DNA of 64,000 nt from JAGNXB01 sp964471595. Lineage in GTDB: Bacteria; Bacteroidota; Bacteroidia; Chitinophagales; Saprospiraceae. The translations under genes were made by a program, and so were the position numbers. Location: NCBI GenBank assembly GCA_964471595.1, contig CAYYGN010000002.1, positions 182,892 to 246,891 of the forward strand, in the 5' to 3' direction. Shown in pieces: positions 61,723-64,000 of this stretch; position 1 is the first letter of the stretch, and each line of letters starts with the position of its first letter. Under the pieces are notes generated by a model. It was not told where the DNA came from. It saw only the letters and a list, made by a program, of their open reading frames with translations, and ran no database searches.

Positions 61723-61797
61723 TTGAAGCCCGCGGCCATCCCACCAAGCCGGCAAGACTCACCATCTGCCTTTTTTTTTAAGGTAAACAAACGCACG

Positions 61798-64000
61798 ATG
61801 AGAACCCCGATGTCTGTGACATGGGCTATGGCCCTATTAGGGTATTTCAGCCCAATTGTATTGAAAGCAGCCCCCTTTTCAGCCATTGACGGACACCCCG
61901 CTGTGGCTTTGACCTGTGACAATGCCACCAACGGCGGATTGATTGAAGGCGACGAAACAGGTTGCCCCAATCCAGTTTTTGACCCATCCCCCATTGTTAA
62001 TGTTCTCCTACCCAGTGGAGGTTCCGGCAACCTGGAATACATGTGGATTTTTACGTCAGATGATCCCGGTCTGCCAGTTTCCATGTGGACACCCATTCCC
62101 GGTAGCGATGCGCCGGATTACGATCCAGGTCCAATTACCGAGACGACATGGTATCGCCGGTGCGCCCGTCGGGAAGGCTGTACGGACTTCGTGGCGGAAT
62201 CCAATATCGTGGTCAAGGAGGTAAACTGCTGTGTCAATTTCACGGATGGTGGAGAGATCGGGATAACCCAAATCCACTGCGGACCCTTTGACCCAGATAC
62301 CCTGATCAGTGTGGAAGACCCTTCCGGAGGCAACGGAAATCCCGTGTACTTCTGGTATCAATCAACCGTTTCCGGCGTTTTCGATCCACAGACCTGGACG
62401 CGAATTCAAGGAGCCAATGGGTTGGCGTATGATCCTGACTCAATCTCTCAGACCACCTGGCTGATCCGATTTGCCCAACGAGAACTATGTCCGGACAGTC
62501 TGGCCTCCAACATCATCCAACTGACTGTACTGCCACCTCCTGCCATTTCCGGAGAGGTCCAACATCCCTCCTGTCCAGGTGTCAATGACGGTTCTGTTTT
62601 GATCTCCGTAACCGGCGGCACTCCGCCTTATCAATATTTGTGGAACAACGGAGCACAAACTCCTTTCATTGACCAACTTGGCCCAGGGACCTACTCGGTG
62701 AGCGTTACTGACAGCCTGGATTGTTCCAGTATTTCGGAATTCATCCTGCAGGCTGCCGATTCCATGGTCATCGAAGGTCAATTAACCCCTCCTGGATGTC
62801 CCGATGGCCAGGACGGCATGATTTTGTTGTCCATTTCAGGGGGGACTCCGGATTACTCCATGCTGTGGAGTACAGGTGACACAACAGCAATGCTTACAGG
62901 ACTGGCAGCGGGTACTTATTCTGTTTCAGTGACCGATGCCCATGGTTGTGCGCAAACCAGGTCATTTGTTTTGGCCGATCCGCCGGATATGCAGCTTTCG
63001 GGTTCCCTGCAGAATCCTTCCTGTCCTGGTGAAGAGGACGGATTCATCCAAGTGATCGTATCAGGAGGCACTCCCGGTTACACTTACCTTTGGAACACGG
63101 GTGATACCACAGCCAATGTGGATAGTCTTCCTGCCGGCACTTATTCTGTGACTGTAACTGATAGCCAGGGATGTCAGGCCGGTGCCACATTTACCCTTGA
63201 AAATCCTGATTCCATCCTGATAACCGGCTTGGTAGATCATCCCGACTGTACAGGTGGACAAGACGGAAGCATTCAATTGACTGTTTCCGGAGGCAACAGT
63301 CCATATACTTTCCTGTGGAACAACGCTCCTCCAGTCCCAAACCCTTCTCAATTGTCTGCCGGGTTATATACGGTTCTGGTGACTGATGCCAACGGGTGTA
63401 CGGCCCACATGAGTTTTGAACTCCAGGATCCCGAAGTCATAGAAATTGATGCTGCTATTGAACTTCCAGACTGTATAGGAGGCGAAACCGGTAGTATTCT
63501 TTTGAGTGTCAGTGGCGGCACACCAGGGTATTCCTATTTATGGAACACGGGAGACACCGGTCCATTCCTGGACAATCTTCCTGCCGGAACCTATTCGGTC
63601 ACTGTCATCGATGCCAACGGTTGTACAGAAACTGCTTCCTATACCTTGACAGAGCCAGGCGGCATTATGGTGATGGGTGTGGTTACTCCGGTTACTTGTT
63701 ACGGTCTCAATAATGGCAGTATTCAGACCACAACGACAGGAGGAACGCCACCTTACAACTATATATGGAGCAATGGATCCACTTCACCCAATCAGGTCAA
63801 TTTACCTGGAGGAACCTATCATTTGAGTGTCTCCGATGATTCGGGATGTGATTTCATGATCACTTTTGTCGTCACAGAGCCAGGGGAACTGACCCTTGTG
63901 TTTGATGCTGAGGATCCGGCATGCGAAGGTAACAAAGATGGCTCCGCCACCGTCCTGGCCTCAGGGGGTACGGCACCCTATCAATATCTCTGGAATACCG
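61798..64000 (+). CDS. SprB-repeat adhesin, T9SS cargo (3' truncated by window end)
   Basis: The frame is open from the ATG at 61798 to the window edge (734 residues seen). A signal peptide ends about residue 25-30. Two N-terminal Cys-containing beta modules (about 40-140 and 145-245) each end in a TTW motif followed by a Cys (TTWYRRCARREGC, TTWLIRFAQRELC). From about residue 250, SprB-type repeats follow (xCxGxxDGS...GGTPPYxYLWNxG...LPAGTYSVxVTDxxGC). Proteins of this kind are exported by T9SS and used for adhesion and gliding in flavobacteria. The C-terminal sorting domain, if present, lies outside the window. Confidence 0.9.
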   Translation, partial: MRTPMSVTWAMALLGYFSPIVLKAAPFSAIDGHPAVALTCDNATNGGLIEGDETGCPNPVFDPSPIVNVLLPSGGSGNLEYMWIFTSDDPGLPVSMWTPIPGSDAPDYDPGPITETTWYRRCARREGCTDFVAESNIVVKEVNCCVNFTDGGEIGITQIHCGPFDPDTLISVEDPSGGNGNPVYFWYQSTVSGVFDPQTWTRIQGANGLAYDPDSISQTTWLIRFAQRELCPDSLASNIIQLTVLPPPAISGEVQHPSCPGVNDGSVLISVTGGTPPYQYLWNNGAQTPFIDQLGPGTYSVSVTDSLDCSSISEFILQAADSMVIEGQLTPPGCPDGQDGMILLSISGGTPDYSMLWSTGDTTAMLTGLAAGTYSVSVTDAHGCAQTRSFVLADPPDMQLSGSLQNPSCPGEEDGFIQVIVSGGTPGYTYLWNTGDTTANVDSLPAGTYSVTVTDSQGCQAGATFTLENPDSILITGLVDHPDCTGGQDGSIQLTVSGGNSPYTFLWNNAPPVPNPSQLSAGLYTVLVTDANGCTAHMSFELQDPEVIEIDAAIELPDCIGGETGSILLSVSGGTPGYSYLWNTGDTGPFLDNLPAGTYSVTVIDANGCTETASYTLTEPGGIMVMGVVTPVTCYGLNNGSIQTTTTGGTPPYNYIWSNGSTSPNQVNLPGGTYHLSVSDDSGCDFMITFVVTEPGELTLVFDAEDPACEGNKDGSATVLASGGTAPYQYLWNT
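62560..64000 (+). repeat. Seven SprB repeats with an exact 225-bp period
   Basis: The first Cys codon of successive repeats falls at 62572, 62797, 63022, 63247, 63472, 63697 and 63922, i.e. exactly 225 bp (75 codons) each time. The protein core (GGTPxYxYLWNTGDT and AGTYSVTVTD) is conserved, but the DNA copies differ clearly, so these are old, constrained repeats rather than fresh tandem copies. The array continues past the window end. Confidence 0.9.

Noticed and set aside
62560..64000. CRISPR-like regular spacing
   Set aside because: The 225-bp period comes from protein repeats in one open frame; units have diverged at the DNA level and there are no short identical direct repeats.

Overview
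The window is a densely coded stretch of a Bacteroidota chromosome, most likely from the Saprospiria/Saprospirales side of the phylum. The evidence is a PorP/SprF-type type IX secretion (T9SS) membrane protein, two complete T9SS cargo proteins (one type B, one type A C-terminal domain), a giant SprB-repeat adhesin that runs off the right edge, a choice-of-anchor L domain, -7 promoter boxes of the Bacteroidota form TAnnTTTG, and many proteins (long NusB, long LepB, DoxX/BT_3928-like, DUF4296 lipoprotein) whose family shapes are typical of this phylum. Base composition looks even across the window. I see no phage, transposase, integrase or CRISPR array.

Layout. 1-730: tail of a possible upstream gene, then a secreted thioredoxin-like protein. 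862-4922 (minus): mazG, an SCP2-like protein, a C39-peptidase/ABC-type exporter whose ATPase domain has lost its nucleotide-binding motifs, and a HlyD-like partner. 4978-9227: a small Cys-rich membrane protein, PorP/SprF, a DASH-type cryptochrome, and a coupled lipoprotein-SCO1-cytochrome c cassette. 9283-13713: type B T9SS cargo. 13767-18392: coaD, a small membrane protein, an HMG-CoA-lyase-like enzyme, an acetyltransferase, signal peptidase I, DUF1573 and a lipoprotein. 18389-23016: NhaD, DusB, CCA-adding enzyme, acyltransferase. 23582-23969: coiled-coil protein and two tRNAs (Pro-CGG, Thr-CGU). 24055-29501: sulfatase-like phosphoglycerol transferase, unknown membrane protein, PfkA, a BadF-type kinase, 3-hydroxyacyl-CoA dehydrogenase. 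29832-38301 (minus): ABC-F ATPase, PhoR/PhoB-like two-component pair, DUF4296 lipoprotein, SixA-like phosphatase, FolC, then TonB-ExbD-ExbD-ExbB. 38440-42021: FadN-FadA beta-oxidation pair. 42269-44761: type A T9SS cargo with dockerin repeats. 45018-46442: large helical protein of unknown role. 46443-58849 (minus): SMC, TrmH-family methylase, aldehyde dehydrogenase, periplasmic-binding lipoprotein, GuaA, a wrecked OmpA/TSP3 gene, NusB, DoxX-family protein. 59034-61712 (plus): outer-membrane barrel, EamA-like permease, IMPACT protein, CoaE. 61798-end: SprB-repeat adhesin, truncated.

How it fits together: most genes are housekeeping (CoA synthesis, tRNA maturation, nucleotide sanitation, chromosome structure, glycolysis) interleaved with fatty-acid/leucine-type catabolism and cell-surface functions served by T9SS and TonB energy transduction. 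The observations I find most worth following are the exporter with an intact C39 protease triad but a dead ATPase domain, a recurrent promoter geometry in which the -7 box ends 3-6 nt before the start codon (implying leaderless mRNAs), the Met/His-rich lipoprotein coupled to SCO1 and cytochrome c, the multi-lesion OmpA pseudogene, and several short repeat structures in intergenic DNA.
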